A stretch of 64,000 bases of DNA, from positions 17,353 to 81,352 of the forward strand of contig CAMJUL010000004.1 of the NCBI GenBank assembly GCA_946408995.1. The letters are read 5' to 3'. The notes below the pieces were generated by a model. That model ran no database searches. It was not told where the DNA came from and saw only the letters and a program-made list of their open reading frames with translations. The position numbers and the translations under genes are program-made. The stretch is from an uncultured Clostridia bacterium. Its GTDB lineage: Bacteria > Bacillota > Clostridia > Christensenellales > Aristaeellaceae. Positions within the stretch are counted from its first letter, which is position 1, and each line of letters starts with the position of its first letter. Shown piece after piece: positions 32,926 to 42,820 of the stretch.

Positions 32926-35820
32926 ATGCGAAAAGGATATCGTTGGCTGATCGGATTGGCTGTGGTCGCGGCTGTGGTCGCGGCGGTGGTGCTGCTCGGG
33001 CGCGGTCCCCAGAATTTCTCGGGCAAGTACGCCGGCGCGGACCTGACCAGCGATGTGACCGGCATCGGGCGGAGCGATACCTATGAAGGGTATCTGAAGT
33101 CGCACGCGGACGCCGGGACCGGCGCGCGGGAGATCCCCGTGGACCTGCTCGACTTCGAGGGGGACGCGGAGAAGCGCGAGATGGACGGGGGAACGTGTCT
33201 GTATACGCCCGACGGCTCCGCGGTGACCTGGACGGTCTCCGTGGAGGAGGCGGGCATGTACAACGTCCGCCTGGAATACCTGACAGTGGAGAGCAGGGGC
33301 GTGGATATCGAACGGGAGTTCTATATCAACGGCAGCCTGCCTTTTTCCGGCGCGTCCACCCTGTGCTTCAACCGGCTCTGGACGGACGGGGGAGAAGTGA
33401 AAAAGGACAACCAGGGCAATGAGATCCGTCCCACCCAGGTGGAGCGCTTCGACTGGCAGACCGCCTGGTTCAGGGACGACATGGGATATGTGACCGAGCC
33501 CTACCGGTTCTTCTTTGAGAAAGGGGAGAACACCCTGACCCTCAAGGCGGTCAACGAGCCGGTGGTCCTCAGGGCAATGACCCTGGTCCCGGTGACGCAG
33601 GCCAGGACGTACGCGGAGTACAGCGCCGACCATCCCGCTTCCGGGAACGCCGGTGCGGAGAATGCCCTTGTCACCGTGCAGGGGGAGCAGGCGGAGATGC
33701 GGTCCACGGCCTCGCTTTACGCCCGGTATGACCGGTCCTCCCCGGATACGCAGCCCTATTCGGTGACCAATACCGTGCTCAACTACATCGGCGGAGACGC
33801 CTGGACCCATCCCAACGAATGGATCCAGTGGGCCTTCGAGGTGCCGGAGGACGGGTATTACAACATTTCCATCAAGGCCCGGCAGATGTACCAGCGCGGC
33901 GCGCTGAGCGCAAGGTCGGTCTACATCGACGGGGAGATCCCCTTTGCGGGATTGGAGGCCGTGACCTTCGGCTACAACGCCGGATGGGAAATGCGGACCC
34001 TCAGCGACGAAAACGGGACGCCCTACCGGTTCTATCTGACCAAGGGCAGCCACACGATCCGCCTGGAGGTGACCATGGGCAAAATGGGCACCATCCTGAA
34101 GGAGATCGAGGACAGCATCTACCGCCTGAACCAGATCTACCGCAAGATCCTGGTCCTGACCGGCGTCAACCCGGACCGGTACAGGGACTACAACCTCAAG
34201 CAGGTCTACCCCGAGGTGATCGAGGCCATGGACCTGGAGAGCAAGCGCCTGTACAAGATCGTGGACGACACCGTAGCCGTCACCGGCCAGAAGAGCGACC
34301 GGATCGCCGTGGCCCAGACCCTGGCGGTCCAGCTGGAGCAGTTTGTTAAAAACAATTACCGGATCACGGAATCCTTCTCCAACTTCAAGGACAACATCAC
34401 CAGTCTTGCCACGGCCATGCAGAACATGAGCGAGAGCAAACTGGACGTGGACCTGATCGTCGTCTCCGGCGAAAAGGCCAAGGTGCCTCAGGTGCGCGAG
34501 GGCTTCTTCCGCAAGATCGCCCACGAGATCCGCTCCTGCATGAGCAGCTTCTTTGTGGATTACAACTCCCTGGGCAACAAATATGAAGGCGGCTCGGGCG
34601 ACGTCATCGACATCTGGATCGTGACGGGCCGGGATCAGAGCACCATCCTCAAAACCATGGTGGACGAGGACTTCACCGGCAAGACCGGCATCAAGGCCAA
34701 CGTCAAACTGGTGGCCGCCAATGCCATCCTGACCGCGGTGGTGGCCGGGAACGGGCCGGACATCGTGCTGAGCGTGGACGGGTGGTTCGCGGTCAACTAC
34801 GCCATGCGCAACGCCGTGGAAGACCTGACCCAGTTCCCGGATTTTGACGAGGTCGTCAAGGATTTCTATCCCAGCGCCCTGACCCAGCTGACCTACACGG
34901 GCAAAGATGGCCACGACGGGGTGTACGGCCTGCCGGAGACCCAGAATTTCAGCCTGGTCTTCTACCGGGAGGACGTGCTTGAGGAACTGGGCCTGAAGGT
35001 CCCCGACACCTGGGCGGACCTGATCGCGGAGCTTCCTACCCTCCAGGGCAACAGCCTGACGGTGGGCATTCCCTTCCCGGACATCGTGGGGGCGGACATC
35101 TCCGTCTTCAACAGCATGGTTTATCAGCGGGGCGGGGAGATCTACAACCCGGGCAAGACCCGCACCCTGATCGACGAGGAAACGGGCGTCGCGGCTTTCA
35201 AGCAGTACACGAGCCTGTTCAACAACTACGGCCTGCCTACGGTGTTCGACTTCGTCAGCCGCTTCCGCAGCGGCGAGATGCCCATCGGCGTGGCCGGCTA
35301 CAGCACCTATAACACCCTGATGGTCTCCGCGCCGGAGATCCGGGGCCTGTGGGATTTTGCTCCCTTCCCGGGCACGCTGAACGAAAAGGGCGAGATCGAC
35401 CGGACGGTCCAGTCCAGCGGCGCCTGCTGCCTGATGATCGCGACCCAGGACGAGAAGGTCAAGCAGAACTGCTGGGAATTCATGAAGTGGTGGGTCAGCG
35501 CCGACAGTCAGGTGCGCTTCGGACGGGAGATCGAAAGCGTGCTGGGATCTTCCGCAAGGTATGCCACCGCCAACACCAAGGCCCTGAGGCAATTGGCCTG
35601 GAGCAACGCCCAATTGCAGGTGCTGGAGGAGCAGATGAAGCACACCAAGGGCTTCCCGGAGATCGCCGGCGGCTATTCCACCACGCGCCACATCACCAAC
35701 GCCATCCGCAAGGTGATCAACGACAAGGACGACCCGAGAGAGACGCTGCTGAACTACGCCCGCACGATCAACGAGGAAGTCGAGATCAAACGCCGCGAGT
35801 TCGGCCTGCCGACAGAATAA
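32926..35820 (+). CDS. Membrane-anchored solute-binding protein with two CBM-like modules
   Basis: 964 residues, roughly twice a normal binding protein. An uncleaved-looking N-terminal membrane helix (about 7–24) is followed by two related beta-sandwich modules (about 50–225 and 250–385). Both share G(M/Y)YN, a (F/V)YI(N/D)G..PF(S/A)G core and a following aromatic strand, as in carbohydrate-binding modules. A helical region (about 390–545) connects to a family 1 sugar-binding domain (about 560–940; GNGPDIVLSVDGW, GVYGLPETQNFSLVFYR). ATG 32926 has GGAGAGG 7 bases upstream. The first gene of the cluster; probably captures polysaccharide fragments at the cell surface for the permeases that follow. 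Confidence 0.85.
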   Translation: MRKGYRWLIGLAVVAAVVAAVVLLGRGPQNFSGKYAGADLTSDVTGIGRSDTYEGYLKSHADAGTGAREIPVDLLDFEGDAEKREMDGGTCLYTPDGSAVTWTVSVEEAGMYNVRLEYLTVESRGVDIEREFYINGSLPFSGASTLCFNRLWTDGGEVKKDNQGNEIRPTQVERFDWQTAWFRDDMGYVTEPYRFFFEKGENTLTLKAVNEPVVLRAMTLVPVTQARTYAEYSADHPASGNAGAENALVTVQGEQAEMRSTASLYARYDRSSPDTQPYSVTNTVLNYIGGDAWTHPNEWIQWAFEVPEDGYYNISIKARQMYQRGALSARSVYIDGEIPFAGLEAVTFGYNAGWEMRTLSDENGTPYRFYLTKGSHTIRLEVTMGKMGTILKEIEDSIYRLNQIYRKILVLTGVNPDRYRDYNLKQVYPEVIEAMDLESKRLYKIVDDTVAVTGQKSDRIAVAQTLAVQLEQFVKNNYRITESFSNFKDNITSLATAMQNMSESKLDVDLIVVSGEKAKVPQVREGFFRKIAHEIRSCMSSFFVDYNSLGNKYEGGSGDVIDIWIVTGRDQSTILKTMVDEDFTGKTGIKANVKLVAANAILTAVVAGNGPDIVLSVDGWFAVNYAMRNAVEDLTQFPDFDEVVKDFYPSALTQLTYTGKDGHDGVYGLPETQNFSLVFYREDVLEELGLKVPDTWADLIAELPTLQGNSLTVGIPFPDIVGADISVFNSMVYQRGGEIYNPGKTRTLIDEETGVAAFKQYTSLFNNYGLPTVFDFVSRFRSGEMPIGVAGYSTYNTLMVSAPEIRGLWDFAPFPGTLNEKGEIDRTVQSSGACCLMIATQDEKVKQNCWEFMKWWVSADSQVRFGREIESVLGSSARYATANTKALRQLAWSNAQLQVLEEQMKHTKGFPEIAGGYSTTRHITNAIRKVINDKDDPRETLLNYARTINEEVEIKRREFGLPTE

Positions 35821-35836
35821 GAAAGGAGGAAAACGT

Positions 35837-36781
35837 ATGCAGTCGAATTCTTTAGTGTCCAGGTACTTTTCCATGAAGCGGGAAAGCCTGAAGCACGGTT
35901 GGGCACTGGCGAAGAAGAGAAAGGTGTGCTACCTGTTCCTGGCGCCGTATGCGATCCTGTTTTTCACCTTCTTTATTCTGCCGATCTGCACGTCGATCTT
36001 CTACGGCTTTACCTATTACAACATCCTGGAGGCCCCGCGCTTCGTCGGCATCCAGAACTACATCAACCTGATCTTGCAGGATGACGTTTTCCTGACCGCC
36101 ATCAAAAACACCTTCGTCATCGCGGTCATTACCGGGCCCGTGGGCTACATCCTCAGTTTCATGTTCGCCTGGTTCATCAACGAGCTTCCCAAATGGCTCA
36201 GGACCATCGCGGTGGTGGTCTTCTACGCCCCCTCCATCGCCGGCAACGCCTACACGGTGTTCGGCATTATCTTCAAGGGCGATGCCTACGGGTATCTGAA
36301 CTCCATCCTGATCAACCTGGGCCTGCTGGACGCCCCGAACCTGTGGCTGACGGACCCCAGGTACATGATGACCGTATTGATCGTGGTCATCCTGTGGATG
36401 AGCATGGGCACCGGGTTCCTCAGCTTCGTGGCCGGCTTCCAGGGCATCGACAAGAGCATGTACGAGGCCGGGTACGTGGACGGCATCCGCAACCGCTGGC
36501 AGGAACTGTACCACATCACCCTGCCCAGCATGAAGCCCATGCTGCTCTTTGGCGCGGTCATGAGCATCACCTCGGCCTTCAACGTCTGCGACGTGCCCAT
36601 GGCCCTGTGCGGCTACCCCTCCACGGATTACGCGGCCCGCACGGTGGTGACCCACCTGTTCGACTATGGCTTCAGCCGGTTCGAGATGGGCTACGCCTCC
36701 GCCATCGCTACGCTCCTGTTTATCGTAATGATCGTTTGCAAGAAGGGCATTTCCTCACTGCTTGGGAAGGTGGGTACCTGA
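35837..36781 (+). CDS. ABC sugar permease (MalF-type), pair A
   Basis: 314 residues with six predicted membrane segments and the EAA loop EAGYVDGIRNRWQELYHITLP (about 213–233; shown in part elsewhere), which contacts the ATPase. It belongs to the carbohydrate CUT1 family. AAGGAGG precedes ATG 35837, 16 bp after the binding-protein gene. It pairs with the following permease. Confidence 0.9.
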   Translation: MQSNSLVSRYFSMKRESLKHGWALAKKRKVCYLFLAPYAILFFTFFILPICTSIFYGFTYYNILEAPRFVGIQNYINLILQDDVFLTAIKNTFVIAVITGPVGYILSFMFAWFINELPKWLRTIAVVVFYAPSIAGNAYTVFGIIFKGDAYGYLNSILINLGLLDAPNLWLTDPRYMMTVLIVVILWMSMGTGFLSFVAGFQGIDKSMYEAGYVDGIRNRWQELYHITLPSMKPMLLFGAVMSITSAFNVCDVPMALCGYPSTDYAARTVVTHLFDYGFSRFEMGYASAIATLLFIVMIVCKKGISSLLGKVGT

Positions 36782-36782
36782 T

Positions 36783-38021
36783 ATGAGCGAACAGCATACC
36801 GTTTCTTCGGCCGGTACCCTGATCCTGGTCAACGGAAAAAGAATCCGCGGCGAACTGGTGGCAGGGGAAGAAAGCGCGGCCTTCTACAGCAAAAAATCCA
36901 AGGAGCCCGTAGCCCAATTCCGGTATGCCCGCATCAACCGGCTGGACAACATCCGGCACGGCGGCACCTTCAGCACCGTGACGGTGGTTTTGAAGGCGGC
37001 GGAAAACGACGGGCAGAAGTACTCCTTTGAACTGAACCACGGCCTGAAGGTGTACCAGTTCATCGATTCCCATTGGACGGACAAGCCGGTGCAGCCCAAA
37101 TCCAGGGCTGATGAGCTCAAACGCCTGGCGGAACTGCGGGGCGAGACCATCCAGAAGCCCCGGAAGCACATCTTCCACCGCAGGCATCCCAACCGCTCCA
37201 TCGGCGGCGACGTGGGGATCTACGTGCTGCTGGTCCTGGTGGCCGTGGCGATGGGCTTCCCCCTGGTGTTCGCCATCGGATCCTCCCTCAAGCCCCTGGA
37301 CGAATTGTTCCGCTTCCCGCCCACGGTGCTTCCCCGGCATCCTACCCTGGACAACTTCTCCGACCTGATCGTGACCCTGGGGCAGAGCTGGGTGCCCTTC
37401 AGCCGCTACCTGCTCAATACCGTGTTCATCACCTTCGTGGGAACGGCGGGCCATCTGATCATCGCTTCCATGGCGGCCTTCGTACTGGCCAAGTACGATT
37501 TCCCCGGCGGAAAGCTGTTCTTTGGCGTGGCCACCACCTTCCTGATGTTCTCGGGCTATGTGACGGGCATTCCCAACTACCTGATCATGAGCCGTCTTAG
37601 GATGATCGACACCTACTGGGCCCTGATATTGCCGGCCTTCGCGGCGCCCATCGGACTGTTCATGATGAAGCAGTTCATGGACGGCCTGCCCACGGCGCTG
37701 ATTGAGGCGGCGCATATCGACGGCGCCGGCGAGTTCCGCATCTTCTGGAGCATCGTGATGCCCAACGTAAAGCCCGCCTGGCTGACCATGATCATTTTCA
37801 GCGTCCAGGGCCTGTGGAACAACCCCGCCTCCACGGTCATCTATTCCGAGGAGAAAAAGACCCTGGTTTACGCGCTTTCTCAGATCCAGGCCGGCGGCAT
37901 CGCGCGCACCGGTCAGGCGGCGGCGGTCACGGTGGTCGTCATGGCCGTGCCCATCCTCATTTTCATCCTCAGTCAGAGTCAGATCCTTGAAACCATGGCT
38001 TCCTCGGGTATCAAGGACTGA
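36783..38021 (+). CDS. ABC sugar permease (MalG-type) with N-terminal cytosolic domain, pair A
   Basis: 412 residues. The C-terminal 275 form a normal six-helix CUT1 permease with the EAA loop EAAHIDGAGEFRIFWSIVMP (20 residues, about 320). The first 135 are unusual: a beta-rich soluble domain (GTLILVNGKRIRGELVAG, VAQFRYARINRLDNI, STVTVVLKAA, KYSFELNHGLKVYQF) followed by a basic linker. The strand pattern resembles PH/GRAM-like folds. It faces the cytoplasm, where it could bind lipid, the ATPase or a regulator. ATG 36783 overlaps nothing and follows GGAAGGTGGG. Confidence 0.88.
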   Translation: MSEQHTVSSAGTLILVNGKRIRGELVAGEESAAFYSKKSKEPVAQFRYARINRLDNIRHGGTFSTVTVVLKAAENDGQKYSFELNHGLKVYQFIDSHWTDKPVQPKSRADELKRLAELRGETIQKPRKHIFHRRHPNRSIGGDVGIYVLLVLVAVAMGFPLVFAIGSSLKPLDELFRFPPTVLPRHPTLDNFSDLIVTLGQSWVPFSRYLLNTVFITFVGTAGHLIIASMAAFVLAKYDFPGGKLFFGVATTFLMFSGYVTGIPNYLIMSRLRMIDTYWALILPAFAAPIGLFMMKQFMDGLPTALIEAAHIDGAGEFRIFWSIVMPNVKPAWLTMIIFSVQGLWNNPASTVIYSEEKKTLVYALSQIQAGGIARTGQAAAVTVVVMAVPILIFILSQSQILETMASSGIKD

Positions 38022-38064
38022 GCCTAAAGAACCCCATCCAACCGAAATAAGGAGAGGAAAAGCG

Positions 38065-39567
38065 ATGAAAATGACAAGAAGGCTTTCGGCCTTGCTGGCG
38101 GCGCTGCTGCTGCTGCTCAGCGTGGACGCGGCTTTGGGGGCGGACGACGGGTTTTCCACCTCCTATACCTACAATTATGATTATTGGAGCGATGTGCGTG
38201 AGTCCCCGGACGCCTACCGGGTGGCCTCGGTCATCAACAGCGCCATGCTGGGCCTGGAAAAGATCATTCGGAATCCCCAGAGCCTGTACGCGCGGGACAA
38301 CGACCTGTACATCGCCGATACTGGCAACAACCGCATCCTGCAGGTCCGCCGGGAGGGACAGAAATTCGTCTTTGTCCGGGAGATCAGTCAGGTGCAGGGT
38401 GCGGAACCTGCCACCTTCAATTCGCCCCAGGATGTGTTCGCGGACGAAGCGGGGAACATCTACGTGGCGGACACCAACAACCAGCGGGTCGTCATGATGG
38501 ACAGGGATTTGAACTTCCTGCGCGCCTATGTCAAGCCCCAGGATTCCACCTTCGACCAGGGGGCCAATTTCCTGCCCAACAAGATCGTGGTGGACGTGGC
38601 CGGGCGGGTGTACGTGCTTGTGACCAACGTCAACAAAGGTCTGGCCAAGTTTGAGGCCGACGGCACGTTCACCGGTTTTATCGGCGCCAACAAGGTCACC
38701 ACCAGCATGGCGGACTATATCTGGAAGATGTATTTCCAGACCGAGGCCCAGCGGGCCCAGAGCGAGAACTTCGTGCCCACGGAGTACTGCAACGCGTACA
38801 TGGACAAGGAAGGCTTCATCTACGCGGTCACCAACGTATTCAAGGAATACGATCTTCTGTACGACAACGCCAAGCCCATCCGCCGCCTGAACGGCATCGG
38901 CGACGACATCCTGATCAAGAACGACCGCTATCCGCCCATCGGGGACCTGGTGTGGGACGAGACGGACGGTCCTTCCAAGTTCGCGGACATCACCGTGCTG
39001 GAGGGGGACATTTACGTGGCTTTCGACCGGACCAGGGGCCGCATATTCGGCTACGATCCCCAGGGCATCATGCTGTGGGCCTTCGGCACCCGGGGCAACA
39101 CGGACGGCGCCTTCAAGACGCCGGTGTCCATTGAGCACATGGGCTATGACCTTCTGTGCCTGGACCAGAGCGAAAGCAGCATCACCGTCTTTACCCCCAC
39201 GGAATACGGGAACCTGATCTACAAGGCCAATACCCTGTACTCCGAGGGCAAATACGACGAATCCGCCGATGCCTGGCGGGAGGTGCTGAGGCTCAACTCC
39301 AACTACAACATGGCGTTCATCGGCGTGGGGCGCGCGCTGCTTCGGCAGGAGCATTACACCGAGGCCATGGACTATTTCAAAATGGCCCACGACCGGGAGA
39401 ATTACGGACGCGCCTTCAAGCTGTACCGGAAGATCTGGGTGGAGGAGAACATCTGGTGGGTCGCGCTGATCCTGGCCCTGGTCATCGTGGTCCCGCTGAT
39501 CATCGGCAAGGTGAAAAAAATGAAGTGGGAGGTGTTTGAGCATGACCGCAGCAAAGTCCATAGTTAA
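38065..39567 (+). CDS. NHL beta-propeller/TPR membrane protein
   Basis: 500 residues: signal peptide (LLAALLLLLSVDAALG), NHL-type propeller repeats (LYIADTGNNRILQV, IYVADTNNQRVVMM, VYVLVTNVNKGLAKF and later blades, about 75–395), two or three TPR-like helical pairs (NLIYKANTLYSEGKYDESADAW region, about 400–465) and a C-terminal membrane helix (about 472–490). The topology places propeller and TPRs outside. Such proteins usually bind partners or glycans and are not enzymes. It sits between the two permease pairs; function unknown. The stop overlaps the Yip1 gene by 26 bp. Confidence 0.82.
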   Translation: MKMTRRLSALLAALLLLLSVDAALGADDGFSTSYTYNYDYWSDVRESPDAYRVASVINSAMLGLEKIIRNPQSLYARDNDLYIADTGNNRILQVRREGQKFVFVREISQVQGAEPATFNSPQDVFADEAGNIYVADTNNQRVVMMDRDLNFLRAYVKPQDSTFDQGANFLPNKIVVDVAGRVYVLVTNVNKGLAKFEADGTFTGFIGANKVTTSMADYIWKMYFQTEAQRAQSENFVPTEYCNAYMDKEGFIYAVTNVFKEYDLLYDNAKPIRRLNGIGDDILIKNDRYPPIGDLVWDETDGPSKFADITVLEGDIYVAFDRTRGRIFGYDPQGIMLWAFGTRGNTDGAFKTPVSIEHMGYDLLCLDQSESSITVFTPTEYGNLIYKANTLYSEGKYDESADAWREVLRLNSNYNMAFIGVGRALLRQEHYTEAMDYFKMAHDRENYGRAFKLYRKIWVEENIWWVALILALVIVVPLIIGKVKKMKWEVFEHDRSKVHS

Positions 39568-40225
39568 GGACCCCGCCTCCCGGCGCAGGGCCGCGTGGGA
39601 GCGCTACAAGCAGTCCCTTCACTACGCTTTCCACGTCATCACGCACCCCTTTGACGGATACTGGGATCTGGTGCACGAGCACCGGGGCACCCTGGCCGCG
39701 GCGCACACCTTCCTGTTCCTGTTCCTTTTGACCCGGATCGTCAAGCTGATGCTGACCAGCTTCCAGTTCATCGCCGCGCCGATCCAGCACATCAATATTT
39801 TCGAGCAGTGCGGCTCGCTGCTTCTGCCGTTCCTGATTCTGTGCCTGGCCAACTGGGCCATGACCACGCTGTTTGACGGAAAGGGACGCTTCAAGGACAT
39901 CTACATGGCCATGTGCTATGCCCTGGTGCCCTACATCCTGATCCAGCTGCCCCTGGTGCTGGTCAGCAACATCATCACCTTTGAGGAAGCGTCCTTCTAC
40001 ACCGTACTGATGAGCTTCAGCCTGGTCTGGTGCGTGTTTCTGGCCTTTGTCGGACTGATGGAGGTGCACGACTACGGCCCCGGGAAAACCTTTGTGTTCC
40101 TGATCGTGACGGTGGTCGGCGCCTGTGTGATCATTTTCCTGATTCTTGTATTCTTCAGCCTGCTGAGTGATGCCTTGGGATATTTCGTATCCATGTATCG
40201 GGAAATCATGTTCCGGCTGAATTAA
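39542..40225 (+). CDS. Yip1-family multispan membrane protein
   Basis: 227 residues with about five membrane segments and the Yip1/YckD-like hallmark HPFDGYWDLVHEHRGT before the first helix, then GKGRFKDIYMAMCYALVPYI. Bacterial Yip1 proteins have no assigned function. GGGAGGTG 7 bases upstream supports ATG 39542 instead of TTG 39536. It is translationally coupled to the NHL/TPR gene, so the two products probably work together. Confidence 0.83.
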   Translation: MTAAKSIVKDPASRRRAAWERYKQSLHYAFHVITHPFDGYWDLVHEHRGTLAAAHTFLFLFLLTRIVKLMLTSFQFIAAPIQHINIFEQCGSLLLPFLILCLANWAMTTLFDGKGRFKDIYMAMCYALVPYILIQLPLVLVSNIITFEEASFYTVLMSFSLVWCVFLAFVGLMEVHDYGPGKTFVFLIVTVVGACVIIFLILVFFSLLSDALGYFVSMYREIMFRLN

Positions 40226-40240
40226 GGAGCGATGACGAGC

Positions 40241-42820
40241 ATGAAAAAGAAATCGATTGTCCGCCGCCTGTTTCCATGGTTCGTCTTCCTGCTGTTTTGC
40301 GCGGCGCTGGTCGTTTTTGTAGGCATCCCGCTTTACGGGCAGCAGGAGAAGGAGACGGAGTATCCCCCCGTAATCTCCTTCTACAGCGGCGACGGGAAAA
40401 AGATGACCATGGAAAACGAGCATCTGCTGTTTGAAATGGATCCCGTTTCGACCCAGTTCTCCCTGAAGGAGAAGGAATCCGGCCGGATGTGGTATTCCAA
40501 TCCGGTGGACGCCAAGGACGACAAGATCGCCTCCTCCACCAACAAAGCGGTGCTTTCTTCCACCCTGACGGTGACCTATACCACAAACAGCGGCATTTCC
40601 GAACTGAACAATTATACCTATTCCATCGAGAACGGCAGCTTTGACGTGGAACAGCTGGAGGACGGCACCATCAAGGTGGTCTACTCCGTGGGGAAGATCG
40701 AGAGGATCTACACCATTCCCCAGGTCATCACCAAGGAAAGGTATGACCAGTTCACCGACGCCATGAGCAAGTCCAACAAAAAGAAGGTCTCCACCAATTA
40801 CACCCTGTACGAGCCTTCCAAGCTGGACAGCAAGGCCAACAAGGAAGAGATCATCGCCAAGTACCCCTCCGTGACGGAGCAGGCCCTCTACATCCTCAAA
40901 TCGGACACCAACGCCAACGGCAAGGCCAAGCTGGAGGAATACTTCCATGGCGCCGGCTACACCCAGGAAGATTATGAAGAGGATCTGAAGCTGATCGCGG
41001 GGGAGAACAACGCCGCCGCAGGCGCGGTGTTCAACGTGGCGGTCCTCTACCGACTGGAAGGGAAGGACTTTGTGGTGGAGGTCCCCTACAGCGAGATCCG
41101 CTACAAGAACGACTATCCCATCACCAACATCAGCGTGCTGCCCATGTTCGGCGCGGCCAACATGAGCGCCGAAGGGTTTATGCTGGTGCCGGAGGGGGGC
41201 GGGGCCATCATCCGCTACAACAACGGCAAAACCCTGCAGAACACCTATTATTCCAACCTCTACGGCTGGGACTATTCCGAGGAAAGGCGCTCGGTGGTTT
41301 CCGAGACCAAGAGCTGCTACCCGGTGTTCGGCATGACCGGCGGCGGCGGTTCCTTCATCTGCATGATCGAGGGGGCCTCCTCCTACGCGGGCGTCTGGGC
41401 GGACATTGCCGGACGGTACAACAGCTACAATTACATTTACGCCAAGTACAACGTGCTCCACGCAGCCCGCTACAACGTGTCCGGCGCCACCTCCCAGATG
41501 GTGTACATGTTCGAAAAGCAGCTGCCCCAGGACACGGTCAAACAGCGCTACCGGTTCCTGGACAGCGAAAGCTATTCGGACATGGCCCTGGCCTACGGCG
41601 AGTACCTGACGGAAACCTATCCGGATTTCAAGATGACCGCCTCCGAGGATGTGCCGGTATCGGTGGAACTGCTGGGGGCCATTGACAAGATCGTGGTCAA
41701 GGCGGGCCTGCCGGTGAACTCGGTGGTGGGGGTGACCTCCTTCGCCGACGCGGAAAGCATTCTTACGGACCTGGAAAAGATGGGGGTCAGGAACCTGAAC
41801 GTCCGCTTCAGCGGCTGGGCCAACGGCGGCGTCAGGCAGAAGGTGATGACCAGCGTGCATGTGCTGGGCGAGCTGGGAGGCGAGGCCGGCCTGAAAAAGC
41901 TGGTGGATGCGGCCAAGGCGGCCAAGGTGCCCCTGTATTTTGACGGCATCAACTGCTTTGCCTACAACAGCGGCCTCCTGAACGGCTTTACCGCCTTCAA
42001 CGACGCCGCCCGGTTTGCCACCCGGGAGCAGGTGCTGCTGTATCCCTATTCCATCGTCAGCTATGAGCAGGACAAGCAGCAGGACGAGGCCTATTACCTG
42101 GTCAAACCCGAATACGCCAAAAAGAACACGGAGACCTATCTTTCCAGGCTCCGGGCGCTGGGGGTACAGGGCGCGGCCTTCCGGGATATCGGCAGCCTGC
42201 TGTCCGGGGATCTGAACCCCAGGAACGTGGTGACCAGGGAACAGGTGCTCCGGATGAACATCGAACTCCTTAAGCAGGCGCGGCAGGACGGCCTGAAGGT
42301 GATGATCAAGGAAGGCAACGTTTACGCCGTGCCGGATGCGGATCTGATCACCGACATGAGCCTGACCGGAAACGCCTATGCCCTTCTGGACGAGGACGTG
42401 CCCTTCTACCAGATCGCCCTTCACGGCAAAAAGGATTACACCGGCAAGGCCATCAACCTGAACGGGGACTACCGGACGGAGGTGCTCAAGTGCGCCGAGT
42501 ACGGCGCGGGGCTGAATTTCACCTTCATGGCCGGGGACGGCAAGGTGCTGCAGGAGACGGATTACACCGGATATTACGCCTCCAGCTATCCCCTGTGGGA
42601 GGAGGAGGCCAAGGAGATCATCACCCGTTACCAGAAAGAAATGGCCGGGCTGAACCGGCTCAGGATCACTGGCCATACCGCCGTGAACGAGGACGTGGCC
42701 GTCACGACCTACGAGAACGGAACGAAGGTGTACGTCAATTACGGCGAGGAAAGCTTCCAAGTGGACGGGGTGGAAATCCCCGCCTGCGATTACCTGGTAA
42801 AGGAAGGTGATGGGGTGTGA
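40241..42820 (+). CDS. DUF5696 protein, membrane-anchored putative glycosidase
   Basis: About 859 residues. A membrane helix (about 9–31) anchors a large extracytoplasmic part: a beta-sandwich N-terminal half (ENEHLLFEMDPVSTQFSLKEK, SAEGFMLVPEGGGAIIRYNNG) and a C-terminal region with alternating strands and helices consistent with a TIM barrel (GVRNLNVRFSGWANGG, VPLYFDGINCFAYNSG, GAAFRDIGSLLSGD, GLKVMIKEGNVYAV). This layout recalls GH31/GH36/GH97-type glycosidases, and acidic residues fall at strand ends, but no catalytic residue can be assigned. ATG 40241 is preferred to 40232, which is only 2 bases from GGAG. It overlaps the next permease by 4 bp. Confidence 0.78.
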   Translation: MKKKSIVRRLFPWFVFLLFCAALVVFVGIPLYGQQEKETEYPPVISFYSGDGKKMTMENEHLLFEMDPVSTQFSLKEKESGRMWYSNPVDAKDDKIASSTNKAVLSSTLTVTYTTNSGISELNNYTYSIENGSFDVEQLEDGTIKVVYSVGKIERIYTIPQVITKERYDQFTDAMSKSNKKKVSTNYTLYEPSKLDSKANKEEIIAKYPSVTEQALYILKSDTNANGKAKLEEYFHGAGYTQEDYEEDLKLIAGENNAAAGAVFNVAVLYRLEGKDFVVEVPYSEIRYKNDYPITNISVLPMFGAANMSAEGFMLVPEGGGAIIRYNNGKTLQNTYYSNLYGWDYSEERRSVVSETKSCYPVFGMTGGGGSFICMIEGASSYAGVWADIAGRYNSYNYIYAKYNVLHAARYNVSGATSQMVYMFEKQLPQDTVKQRYRFLDSESYSDMALAYGEYLTETYPDFKMTASEDVPVSVELLGAIDKIVVKAGLPVNSVVGVTSFADAESILTDLEKMGVRNLNVRFSGWANGGVRQKVMTSVHVLGELGGEAGLKKLVDAAKAAKVPLYFDGINCFAYNSGLLNGFTAFNDAARFATREQVLLYPYSIVSYEQDKQQDEAYYLVKPEYAKKNTETYLSRLRALGVQGAAFRDIGSLLSGDLNPRNVVTREQVLRMNIELLKQARQDGLKVMIKEGNVYAVPDADLITDMSLTGNAYALLDEDVPFYQIALHGKKDYTGKAINLNGDYRTEVLKCAEYGAGLNFTFMAGDGKVLQETDYTGYYASSYPLWEEEAKEIITRYQKEMAGLNRLRITGHTAVNEDVAVTTYENGTKVYVNYGEESFQVDGVEIPACDYLVKEGDGV

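Noticed and set aside
32014..35874. A 1286-codon open frame on the minus strand opposite the CBM-fused binding protein
   Set aside because: It is antisense to a gene with clear domains and arises from the GC-rich codon bias; only its last 155 codons (to 32481) look like a real gene.
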